Origin: Candidatus Villigracilis proximus
Lineage (GTDB): Bacteria; Chloroflexota; Anaerolineae; Anaerolineales; Villigracilaceae
Reading direction: 5' to 3'
Assembly: GCA_016715195.1 (NCBI GenBank)
Contig: JADKBB010000022.1
Coordinates: 1 to 52,020, forward strand
DNA: 52,020 bases
The notes beneath the pieces are model-generated. The model was not told the DNA's origin and did no database searches. It saw only the letters and a list, made by a program, of their open reading frames with translations. The translations under genes and the position numbers were made by a program. Positions 16,291-24,244 of the stretch are shown piece after piece. Each line of letters begins with the position of its first letter. Position 1 is the stretch's first letter.

Positions 16291-17057
16291 CGAAGATTTA
16301 TACGTTGGTGAATCAAAAAGGCGGTGTGGGAAAAACCACGACCACTATTAATCTTGGCGCGTATCTGGCGCAGCTGGGTCAACGTGTGCTGGTGGTGGAC
16401 CTCGACCCGCAAGCCAATGCCACATCCTGTTTGGGCGTGGATAAACTTGGCGTGCAGGGTGGAACGTATGAAGCATTACTTGGTGACCCAAATATCGCCT
16501 CTTATATTTTATTAAATGAACGCTTGAAGTTATCGATACTTCCATCTTCCCCGTCACTGGCTGGCGCGGAAATTGAACTGGTGGACGAACTTGCGCGTGA
16601 GGTTCGTCTGCGAAAAGCCATTCAACTGGTTTCTGATAAATTTGATTATGTGCTGATCGATTGCCCGCCTTCGCTGGGACTGTTAACAGTCAACGGGCTG
16701 ATGGCTGCGATCAATGGTGTCATTGTTCCTGTACAATGTGAATATCTTGCATTGGAGGGTCTCGGCCAATTAACGCAAACGATTGAGCGTGTGCGTTCCC
16801 TGCTTTTCCCTGAATTGGTTGTGCGCGGCGTGGTCTTGACCATGTTCGACAGCCGCACGAATCTTTCAACGGATGTTGTTGCCGAAGTGAACAGGCATTT
16901 CCCCGATCAGGTATTTAAGAGCGTAATTCCGCGCAGTATTCGTCTCGCAGAAGCGCCTTCGTATGGATTGCCGATCTCGGCTTATGCACCCACCTCTGTT
17001 GGCGCGCTGGCTTACGAAGCATTGGCGAAGGAATTGTTGAAGAGTGACGGCGTTTAA
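16287..17057 (+). CDS. parA: Chromosome-partitioning ATPase ParA (Soj)
   Basis: 256 residues. TTG 16287 is chosen as the start because GGAGGT lies 6 bases upstream and the protein then begins right at the first strand (TKIYTLVNQ). The deviant Walker A KGGVGKTTT, DLDPQANAT, LIDCPPSLG and SYGLPISAY are the ParA/Soj signatures. It binds DNA non-specifically in the ATP state and moves ParB-parS complexes. The start codon overlaps the PfkB stop (TTGA), implying translational coupling. Confidence 0.95.
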   Translation: MTKIYTLVNQKGGVGKTTTTINLGAYLAQLGQRVLVVDLDPQANATSCLGVDKLGVQGGTYEALLGDPNIASYILLNERLKLSILPSSPSLAGAEIELVDELAREVRLRKAIQLVSDKFDYVLIDCPPSLGLLTVNGLMAAINGVIVPVQCEYLALEGLGQLTQTIERVRSLLFPELVVRGVVLTMFDSRTNLSTDVVAEVNRHFPDQVFKSVIPRSIRLAEAPSYGLPISAYAPTSVGALAYEALAKELLKSDGV

Positions 17058-17061
17058 AAAT

Positions 17062-17088
17062 ATTAACCACTAAGCTTATGTGGTTAAT
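17062..17088 (+). other. Stem-loop between parA and parB
   Basis: Perfect 9-bp inverted repeat (ATTAACCAC at 17062-17070 and its complement at 17080-17088) with a 9-base loop, in the 58-base gap between parA and parB. There is no T-run. It could be a processing or stability hairpin or an operator; it does not match the parS consensus. Confidence 0.5.
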
Positions 17089-17115
17089 GATGGATATGAA
17101 AAAGGAAACACAAAC

Positions 17116-17997
17116 ATGGCTCAACGAACAGGTCTTGGCAAAGGATTAGACGCACTCATTCCCTCCGGCCCGAATAGCGGAAAAAATACATCTGCTGTTC
17201 CCGCAGCAAATGCCGGGGCCGGCGGTGGTGTGCAGCAAGTGGCAGTGGATGCGATTCAGCCGAATCCGCGCCAGCCGCGTATTCATTTTAAGGAAGAAGA
17301 CCTGGTTGAATTGGCGGCCTCGATTCGTGAGCATGGTGTGATCCAGCCGTTGATCGTCACCCCCAAATCTGATGGGACATTTATCCTCATCGCGGGGGAA
17401 CGCCGCTGGCAGGCTTCGCAAAGAGCGGGCTTGAAGACCGTCCCTATAATTACGCGTCAGGCGAACAATCAGGAAATGTTGGAAGTTGCGTTGATCGAAA
17501 ATGTTCAACGTGCAGACTTGAACTCAATGGAAGAAGCTGAAGCCTATCGTCAACTTGTCGAAGAGTTTGGGCTTTCGCATGAAGCGGTTGCAAAACGTGT
17601 TGGCAAGAATCGGGTAACAGTGACAAATACCCTCCGTCTGCTCGGCCTTGCGGATGTGGTCAAGCAGGCTCTGGTGGATGGAACGATCTCCGAGGGTCAC
17701 GCGCGTGTGCTACTGGCATTGTCCACACAAAAGGCGCAAGCATCCGCTTTACAGACGGTGATCAACCTCTCATTCAACGTGCGCCAGACTGAAGAGTATG
17801 TGCGTAAACTTGGCGGACAAAAATCGATCAAAGCCAAAAAGCCCGGCAAAAATGCAGATGTCAACGATGTCGAAAAACGTCTACAACACAGCCTCGGCAC
17901 CAAAGTCGCATTGAAGCACGGCAAAAAAGGCGGCACGGTCACCATCTATTATTATTCCGGTGAAGAGTTGGATGCGCTTTTGGAAAAACTTACCTAG
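17116..17997 (+). CDS. parB: Chromosome-partitioning protein ParB (Spo0J)
   Basis: 293 residues from ATG 17116 (AAAGGAAAC upstream). The N-terminal RTGLGKGLDALIPSG is the ParA-interacting stretch. IQPNPRQPR and IAGERRWQAS form the CTP-binding ParB domain. SHEAVAKRVGKNRVTVTNTL is the helix-turn-helix that reads parS, and the C-terminus is a dimer domain. It spreads from parS and works with ParA. No parS site with a convincing match was found in the window. Confidence 0.95.
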   Translation: MAQRTGLGKGLDALIPSGPNSGKNTSAVPAANAGAGGGVQQVAVDAIQPNPRQPRIHFKEEDLVELAASIREHGVIQPLIVTPKSDGTFILIAGERRWQASQRAGLKTVPIITRQANNQEMLEVALIENVQRADLNSMEEAEAYRQLVEEFGLSHEAVAKRVGKNRVTVTNTLRLLGLADVVKQALVDGTISEGHARVLLALSTQKAQASALQTVINLSFNVRQTEEYVRKLGGQKSIKAKKPGKNADVNDVEKRLQHSLGTKVALKHGKKGGTVTIYYYSGEELDALLEKLT

Positions 17998-18082
17998 TAT
18001 CTTGTTATTTAGTTGTTGGTCTTGTAGTCTTTGACTACCAGCTTCATAACCAATCAAAGACACAAACTATCGAACACCAACC

Positions 18083-19675
18083 ATGAAACTACTCTACAAC
18101 GCAAATATTTACACGCTTGATGAATCCCAACCCAAAGCCTCCGCGATTTTGATCGCAGGCGGACGGATCCTTGCTGTAGGTGAGAAAGATGCGCTTGAAT
18201 CTCTTGCGCATGGCAAGGTGGAAAAGCAGGACATGCAAGGCAAAACCATTTTGCCCGGCATGACCGATGCCCACATTCACATTCAACATTATGCGCTTTT
18301 TCTTGGCAAAATTGACTGTGAAACACCCACCAAGGAAGAATGTCTGCGCCGCGTGACTGAACGTGTACAAAAAGCAAAACCCGGCGAGTGGATTCTCGGT
18401 CATGGGTGGAATCAAAATGAATGGTCAGTAGGCGGCGAATGGCCGAATGCAACTGAGCTGGATTTAATCGCCCCGAATAACCCCGTCTATCTTACAGCCA
18501 AATCACTGCACGCCGCCTGGGCGAATACATCCGCATTAAACCGGGCCAATATCACAAACGATACATCTGATCCCAAAGATGGAAAAATTCAGCGCGACGA
18601 AAATAATCGCGCAACCGGAATCCTGCTTGAAACTGCCATGCAATTGGTGGATAATGAAATTCCAGAACCGTCTTTTGAAGAGATCGCAAATGCGATCGAA
18701 AAGGCGCAACCCATTTTATGGAAGATGGGTTTGACCGGCATTCACGATTTTGACCGCCGTGATTCCTTTATGGCATTGCAACACTTGCATTCACAAGGCA
18801 AGCTAAAATTACGTGTCAATAAGAATATCCCCGTTGAAAGCGTTGACCATGCCTTCGAGCTTGGCTTGCGCACCGGCTTTGGCGATGAAATGTTATGGAT
18901 CGGTTCTGTCAAAGCCTTTATGGATGGCGCACTTGGTCCGCACACCGCGGCGATGTTTCAACCTTATGTCAATGAAACAGAAAATCGCGGCATTCTCAAC
19001 ATGGATGGCGAGGAACTTTTTGAGCATTGCCGCAAAGCCGCCGATGTTGGGTTAAGCATGACCGTCCATGCCATTGGTGATCGTGCCAATCATGAAGTGC
19101 TCAACGCGTTTGAGCAGCTTCGTAAATATGAAACAGAAAACGGTCTGCCGCATTTGCGTCACCGCATCGAGCATGTACAAATTTTGCATCCCGATGATGC
19201 ACCGCGTCTCGCGCAATTGAATGTAGTCGCATCCATGCAGCCCATCCATGCGCCGTCTGATATGTTCGCCGCTGACCGTTTCTGGGGTGACCGCTCCGTG
19301 CTGGCTTATGCCTGGCGCACGCAATTGAAGTACGGCGCACCTCTCGCTTTTGGATCAGACGCGCCTGTTGAATCACCCAATCCATTTTTAGGATTGCACG
19401 CCGCAGTCACTCGACGCAGACCAGACGGATCACCCTCCGCCGAAGGCTGGTACCCCGAACAGAAATTAACTTTAGCTGAGGCATTATCCGCTTACACCGT
19501 GGGTGCCGCCTACGCCGCCAACGCAGAAAATCGCCTTGGCAAACTTGCAGAAAATTATCACGCAGACCTGATCGTGTTGGAGCAAGACATCTTCACCGTC
19601 CATCCCGATGAATTATTAACAATGCACGCCGCCGCAACAATGGTCAATGGAGAGTGGGTCTACACCTCATTCTGA
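18083..19675 (+). CDS. YtcJ-type metal-dependent amidohydrolase
   Basis: 530 residues, the normal length for the amidohydrolase-3 group. The order of motifs is clear: ILPGMTDAHIHI (HxH metal site), the HGWNQNEW loop, GALGPHTAAM, TVHAIGDRANHEVL (metal histidine), RHRIEHVQ and LAFGSDAPVE (metal aspartate). Such enzymes hydrolyse C-N bonds in amides or imides; the substrate is unknown. No signal peptide is seen, so it is cytoplasmic. It stands alone between parB and the sensor operon and has no evident Shine-Dalgarno. A 6-bp hairpin at 18024-18038 precedes it. Confidence 0.87.
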   Translation: MKLLYNANIYTLDESQPKASAILIAGGRILAVGEKDALESLAHGKVEKQDMQGKTILPGMTDAHIHIQHYALFLGKIDCETPTKEECLRRVTERVQKAKPGEWILGHGWNQNEWSVGGEWPNATELDLIAPNNPVYLTAKSLHAAWANTSALNRANITNDTSDPKDGKIQRDENNRATGILLETAMQLVDNEIPEPSFEEIANAIEKAQPILWKMGLTGIHDFDRRDSFMALQHLHSQGKLKLRVNKNIPVESVDHAFELGLRTGFGDEMLWIGSVKAFMDGALGPHTAAMFQPYVNETENRGILNMDGEELFEHCRKAADVGLSMTVHAIGDRANHEVLNAFEQLRKYETENGLPHLRHRIEHVQILHPDDAPRLAQLNVVASMQPIHAPSDMFAADRFWGDRSVLAYAWRTQLKYGAPLAFGSDAPVESPNPFLGLHAAVTRRRPDGSPSAEGWYPEQKLTLAEALSAYTVGAAYAANAENRLGKLAENYHADLIVLEQDIFTVHPDELLTMHAAATMVNGEWVYTSF

Positions 19676-19745
19676 TAGAAAATTACAATAATTTTGAAAT
19701 CCATCACGATACTTTATCGCGAGAATAAAGAGATTGAGTGAATCC

Positions 19746-20768
19746 ATGTCACAGAGCCTGCCAAAACTTACCCCCGAAATGCTGATCCCTCGCATGGGCG
19801 AATATATTGTCCAAAAAAAGTTGATTACTGAAGAGCAATTACAGACAGCGCTTGCCTATCAGCAGGAAAAAGTTGCCAGGGGTGAACATTATTTGCTGGG
19901 GCAGGCTTTGATGGACCTCAATCTGCTGGATCGTGATGCGCTCGATCAGGTGGTCACCGAGCAGATCATTCAATTGCGCTCAGCATTACAATCGTCAAAC
20001 CGCAACCTTGATCAGCGCGTAAAAGAGCGTACTTCTGAGTTGAATGAGGCGCTGCAAAGGCTTTCAGAGTTGAGCAAAATGAAGGCGAATTTTGTGGCAA
20101 ACATCTCACATGAATTACGCACTCCATTAACTCATGTCAAAGGTTATCTTGAGTTACTGGTGACCGGATCACTGGGTGTGATCTCAGAAGATCAACGCCA
20201 TGCCTTGCAGGTCAGTCAGCGTGCAACGACCAAACTTGAAAGCATGATCGAAGACTTGATCATGTTCTCGCTTGCTTCACGCGGTGAGATGAGCATGAGA
20301 TTGGATAAAGTGGACATTCGCCGCATTGTATCGCTTGCGGTGACCTCTGCATCCAACAAAGCAGATGAACGCGGGGTGCAAGTCCGTGCGGCAATTTCGG
20401 AGAATATCCCAATGGTACAGGCTGATCCTGAGAAAATTGGCTGGGTGTTGAATCAGCTTCTCGATAACGGGATCAAGTTCACCCCGTCGGGTGGAAGCGT
20501 GGTGATCGCCCTTCAGGAAGAAGGCCATAACCTTGTCATCCTAACTGTTACAGATACCGGTATCGGCATCCCGCTGGATCGGTTGAAGGAAATTTTTGAG
20601 CCATTCCATCAATTGGATGGTTCATCCACACGCCATTACGGCGGCACCGGGCTGGGGCTTTCTCTGGTTCGTCAAATTGTGGAAGCCCATGGATCGTTAT
20701 TGGATGTACAATCAGTGCAAGGAAAAGGTTCTATTTTTAAATTCCCATTGCTGGCGGTGCGTGAATAA
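19746..20768 (+). CDS. Soluble histidine kinase with MshEN-like N-terminal domain
   Basis: About 340 residues. ATG 19746 is chosen; TTG 19734 is possible. Residues 12-80 contain two copies of a pattern like the MshEN domain of type II/IV secretion ATPases: RMGEYIVQKKLITEEQL...Q, then LLGQALMDLNLLDRDAL...Q. In MshEN such repeats bind cyclic-di-GMP. A coiled coil follows, then HisKA with ISHELRTPLTHVKGY (phospho-acceptor His) and HATPase with NQLLDNGIKF, DTGIGIP and GGTGLGLSLV. No membrane helix is seen. It is the first gene of an operon with a second kinase 1 base later, a regulator and CpaE/CpaF-like ATPases. Confidence 0.87.
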   Translation: MSQSLPKLTPEMLIPRMGEYIVQKKLITEEQLQTALAYQQEKVARGEHYLLGQALMDLNLLDRDALDQVVTEQIIQLRSALQSSNRNLDQRVKERTSELNEALQRLSELSKMKANFVANISHELRTPLTHVKGYLELLVTGSLGVISEDQRHALQVSQRATTKLESMIEDLIMFSLASRGEMSMRLDKVDIRRIVSLAVTSASNKADERGVQVRAAISENIPMVQADPEKIGWVLNQLLDNGIKFTPSGGSVVIALQEEGHNLVILTVTDTGIGIPLDRLKEIFEPFHQLDGSSTRHYGGTGLGLSLVRQIVEAHGSLLDVQSVQGKGSIFKFPLLAVRE

Positions 20769-20769
20769 T

Positions 20770-21957
20770 ATGGACTCATTTACTCTTTCTCAACTGCACG
20801 GGATATTTCAGGAAGTTCAACAGAAGCAAGATTGGAAGGCCGCCCTGGATACGTTGTTTGTATCCTTGCGCGGTTCTTTTGTTTTTGATAATGTGGCTGT
20901 TTATCTTAAAGACCCGCGCACAAGCGGGTTGGATGTTGCGTACGCGCGTGCTGTGGGGCGCGGTAAGACTGCCGAGGCTGATTCGGCGTGGGGTGAAAAT
21001 GCAGCGAATGAAGTGCTCAATACTGGAAAAATGGTTTTGGATGAGCCGATGCTTGCCCGGGGTCATGCCAATCGGCTGACTTTAACTTATCTTTTGGGTT
21101 TCCCGTTGTACATTGGTTCAAAGTTAAATGGCGCACTGGTCTTTATTCGATTTGGCGGCCCCAAATATTCAGAGCTGCATATTCAAACTGCGGCGCTGCA
21201 AACATTTTGGACTGCGGCACTGATCGAGCGCCGGGATTTGCAGGAAGCGCGCGCCGAATTGGATTCTGTCCAACGGCAAATGCGTTTGCAGGATGATTTT
21301 GTTTCCACGATCTCACATGAACTGCGCACTCCGCTTGGTTTTATTAAGGGGTATAGCACCAGTCTTTTGCGTCAGGATACAGTGTGGGATGAAGCCACTC
21401 AACGCGAGTTTCTTAATATTATTGATGAAGAGGCAGACCGGCTGACGCGCCTGATCGAAGATATGCTTGAGTCGGCGCGCTTGCAAAGCAAAACTCTGCA
21501 ATTTAAATTTTCGCCCGTCAGAATTGACGCGCTGGTTCGTGATGTGGCAACCCGCGTTAATACACATTATCCCAATCTGAAAGTGTCTTTTGATATTGAT
21601 CTGTTAACGCCGATCCTTGGCGATGCTGTGCGGCTTTCACAGGTCTTTGAAAATTTATTTAGTAACGCGGTAAAGTACGCGCCAGATTCCGAGCTTGTGA
21701 TCACCATGCGTTCCAATGGAGACAAGGTCCGGGTCACATTTGCTGATAAAGGGGAAGGCATCCCTGAAGATTATCTGCCCTTTCTTTTTGAACGTTTCTA
21801 TCGTGTGCCCGGTGAACGCACAGTAACCGGCACAGGCCTGGGGCTGTATATTTGCAAGCAAATTGTTATGGCACATCATGGTAATATTTGGGTAGAGTCA
21901 GTGTTGGATGTAGGGACAACTTTTATTATTGAGCTGCCCGTAGCGCCAACGCTCTAA
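20770..21957 (+). CDS. Soluble GAF-domain histidine kinase
   Basis: 395 residues. ATG 20770, one base after the stop of the first kinase, is preferred over longer frames that run back into that gene. Residues 20-150 look like a GAF-type sensor (FDNVAVYLKDPR, ERRDLQEARAEL leading to the helix). HisKA carries TISHELRTPLGFIKGY; HATPase has ENLFSNAVKY, DKGEGIPEDY and GTGLGLYICKQI. There is no transmembrane segment, so the input is internal. Tight spacing with the first kinase suggests the two act as a pair, possibly on the regulator 32 bases downstream. Confidence 0.9.
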   Translation: MDSFTLSQLHGIFQEVQQKQDWKAALDTLFVSLRGSFVFDNVAVYLKDPRTSGLDVAYARAVGRGKTAEADSAWGENAANEVLNTGKMVLDEPMLARGHANRLTLTYLLGFPLYIGSKLNGALVFIRFGGPKYSELHIQTAALQTFWTAALIERRDLQEARAELDSVQRQMRLQDDFVSTISHELRTPLGFIKGYSTSLLRQDTVWDEATQREFLNIIDEEADRLTRLIEDMLESARLQSKTLQFKFSPVRIDALVRDVATRVNTHYPNLKVSFDIDLLTPILGDAVRLSQVFENLFSNAVKYAPDSELVITMRSNGDKVRVTFADKGEGIPEDYLPFLFERFYRVPGERTVTGTGLGLYICKQIVMAHHGNIWVESVLDVGTTFIIELPVAPTL

Positions 21958-21989
21958 CCAGCTTTCATCTTTTGTTTTAAGGAGATTGT

Positions 21990-22685
21990 ATGGCGAAGCG
22001 AATTTTGATCGTAGACGACGAGCCGCGTTACCTGCGCCTTTTGGAGGCGAATTTACGCACTGAAGGTTATGAGGTGGCTACCGCGCAGGATGGCGTGCAG
22101 GCATTGGATGTGTTTTCTGTACAGCCGATTGACCTGGTCTTGTTGGATGTGATGATGCCGCGTTTGGACGGTTTTGGTGTGTGCCAGCGGCTGCGTGAGT
22201 TTTCAAATGTGCCGATCGTGATTCTGACTGCCCGCGGTGAAGAACAGGATCGCGTGCGCGGACTTGATCTTGGCGCAGATGATTATCTGGTAAAACCCTT
22301 TTCTGCAACTGAGTTGCTGGCGCGTGTGCGGGCTGTGCTGCGCCGTGCGCAGCCACCGGCTGAAGTAGGGCAGGCACGCTTCTTTACACACGAAGGATTA
22401 AAGATCGATTTCGCCCGCGCTGAAGTTTGGATCGGTGAAGAGCCAGTCTCTCTGTCTGCCACTGAATACCGGCTCCTGCTTCAGTTTGCCCACAATATAG
22501 GCAAGATACTAACTTCAGAAGATTTGCTGACCAGTGTTTGGGGAGCGGAATATAAGAACGATAAGGAAATTTTATGGGTAAGCATTGCCCGTCTGCGCCA
22601 AAAGTTGGAAGAGGATGCTCATAACCCACACCATATTGTCACGCGTTCGGGGTTGGGCTATCTCATGCCGCCTGTTGAAGCGTGA
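21990..22685 (+). CDS. OmpR/PhoB-type response regulator
   Basis: 231 residues with AAGGAGATTGT before ATG 21990. The receiver shows IVDDEPRY, LLDVMMPRLDG (phospho-acceptor), ILTARGEEQD and YLVKPFS. The winged helix shows SATEYRLLLQF and RSGLGYLM. It is a DNA-binding partner for one or both upstream kinases. The RGxGYR signature is LGYLM here, a mild departure. The next gene is 38 bases away across a CACTTAAGTG palindrome (22696-22705). Confidence 0.94.
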   Translation: MAKRILIVDDEPRYLRLLEANLRTEGYEVATAQDGVQALDVFSVQPIDLVLLDVMMPRLDGFGVCQRLREFSNVPIVILTARGEEQDRVRGLDLGADDYLVKPFSATELLARVRAVLRRAQPPAEVGQARFFTHEGLKIDFARAEVWIGEEPVSLSATEYRLLLQFAHNIGKILTSEDLLTSVWGAEYKNDKEILWVSIARLRQKLEEDAHNPHHIVTRSGLGYLMPPVEA

Positions 22686-22723
22686 ACTCAACACGCACTT
22701 AAGTGTGCGCGGGAAGGTAAATC

Positions 22724-23875
22724 ATGCCTGAAAAGAAAATCCTTGTCATTGATGCCGATGTAGCCAGCCGTAACTTTATTGCGCGCACTTTGTCGGAACA
22801 AAAATATGAAGTAATTCAGGCTGGCTCCGGCAAGGAAGGGTTGATCTATTCATGGCGCGACCGCCCTGATGTGGTTGTGATTGATCCGACGATCACCGAC
22901 ATAACCGGGGAGGAGATCGCGAGAAAATTAAGGCAGGATGCGCGCACTGCGCAAATGCCTTTGATCGCTCTCAGCAGTGATCCCAGTGTTGTTCGGATTA
23001 AAGCCTGCCTCGATGCGGGTTTTAATGAATACATTACAAAATCCGGGCAGGCCGTGCCCATGCTCACTGAAACGATCAATCGTTTGTTGGGGATTTCAAA
23101 CGCGGCCATTAAGCAAGGCGGGCTATTGATGGTTATATTAAGTGCAAAGGGCGGGGTGGGCACATCGTCTTTGTGCGCGAATATTGCCATGAATATTGCA
23201 CAGAACCAACCCGAAGCGCGAGTTGTTGTGGCGGATATGGTTTTGCCGATCGGTTCAATCGCGCCGATCGTGGGATATACCGGAAATCAAAATATCGTTA
23301 CGATCACAGACATGCCCCCGGCTGAAACAACACCTGAATTTTTTCAGCATCAATTACCAGAAATGAATTTATGGCGTTTTCATTTGCTGGCTGGTTCACC
23401 GGACCCTGAAAGCAGTAATCATCTTAAAGCGGGGCGTATGATGGATATTATTGCGGCGCTGAAAGCTTCTTATGATTTTGTGCTGGTGGATATTGGCCGC
23501 GCGCTTTCCAGAATCACCCTGCCGCTCATTCAACATGCCGATCTTGTGACTCTGGTGGTCAGCACTGATCCAAGTGCTGTGTCGTTAACAAAGACCCTTT
23601 GGGATTATTTAAAGAATAAAGGTGTGGACTCTTCCTCGATCTATACCATCCTTAATCGGGCAGTGGGGCTGGAAGGGTTAAGCAAAACAGACGCCGAAAA
23701 AATTCTGGAGATTGAGATCAATTCCACGATTCCTTATTTGGGAAATAATTTTACATTTGCAAATAACCATAATCAGCCCTATGTCTTGAAGTTTCCCAAG
23801 GATACGGCGGCGCTTGTGTTTAAGGAGATTGCAAAGGACATGTCTGCCCTGGCTCATCGATCGCGGGCGGAATAA
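22724..23875 (+). CDS. CpaE-like protein: receiver-like domain plus MinD/ParA ATPase
   Basis: 383 residues. The N-terminal 125 form a receiver-like domain: VIDADVAS in place of the usual D-D pair, a retained aspartate in VVIDPTIT, and YITKSGQ. From about 135 is a MinD-type ATPase with the deviant Walker A SAKGGVGTSSL, VVVADMVLPIG and FVLVDIGRALSR. This is the architecture of CpaE/TadZ, which places Tad/Flp pilus machinery at a pole in Caulobacter and others. The switch lysine and aspartates depart from canonical receivers, so phosphorylation is uncertain. The CpaF-like ATPase lies just downstream, supporting the call. Confidence 0.87.
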   Translation: MPEKKILVIDADVASRNFIARTLSEQKYEVIQAGSGKEGLIYSWRDRPDVVVIDPTITDITGEEIARKLRQDARTAQMPLIALSSDPSVVRIKACLDAGFNEYITKSGQAVPMLTETINRLLGISNAAIKQGGLLMVILSAKGGVGTSSLCANIAMNIAQNQPEARVVVADMVLPIGSIAPIVGYTGNQNIVTITDMPPAETTPEFFQHQLPEMNLWRFHLLAGSPDPESSNHLKAGRMMDIIAALKASYDFVLVDIGRALSRITLPLIQHADLVTLVVSTDPSAVSLTKTLWDYLKNKGVDSSSIYTILNRAVGLEGLSKTDAEKILEIEINSTIPYLGNNFTFANNHNQPYVLKFPKDTAALVFKEIAKDMSALAHRSRAE

Positions 23876-23883
23876 TTCTACTC

Positions 23884-23918
23884 GTGACCGGCTGTCTTTG
23901 TTTGCGCTGCCGGCTCAC
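23884..23918 (+). other. Stem-loop before the 102-residue gene
   Basis: A 9-bp stem with one bulged base (23884-23892 with 23909-23918) and a 16-base loop in the 60-base gap. It has no T-run and is probably a message-processing or attenuation element, if functional. Confidence 0.35.
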
Positions 23919-23935
23919 TACATTGGAGCATCACC

Positions 23936-24244
23936 ATGACAATCGAATATGACGAGAAAGGCAAGTTCTATACTGATGTTGTAAAAAAACTACCCATATC
24001 GGCTGTGATCCAAACTTCCACTCATTTGGTGCGCGGCATGATCCATGTTCGGCAGGGGGAACGATTAAAGAATGAGCTTGAGCGAGATGAAAAATTTCTG
24101 GCGGTTACTCAGGCCGCTGTTCACGATGTGGATGGTCAGATTCTTTTTACTTCTCCATTTATGGCGATCCTGCGCTCGCAAATTGTATGGCTGATGCCGG
24201 TGGATGAAGAAATCCAGGAGGATGGGGCGCATGACAACTCCTAA
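23936..24244 (+). CDS. 102-residue protein of unknown function between CpaE- and CpaF-like genes
   Basis: Starts at ATG 23936. Alternating hydrophobic strands (ISAVIQTSTHLVRGMIHV, EKFLAVTQAAV, QILFTSPFMAIL, QIVWLMPV) suggest a small beta protein with an acidic tail. I do not recognise the family with confidence. It overlaps the start of the CpaF-like gene by 14 bases, so it is coupled to it. Its strand order and hydrophobic ending recall the 80-residue protein in the Ser/Thr kinase operon. It could be an adaptor for the ATPases (inference only). Confidence 0.7.
   Translation: MTIEYDEKGKFYTDVVKKLPISAVIQTSTHLVRGMIHVRQGERLKNELERDEKFLAVTQAAVHDVDGQILFTSPFMAILRSQIVWLMPVDEEIQEDGAHDNS

Noticed and set aside
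22696..22705. CACTTAAGTG palindrome as a regulator site
   Set aside because: A 10-base perfect palindrome is expected by chance in a window this long and nothing else marks it.
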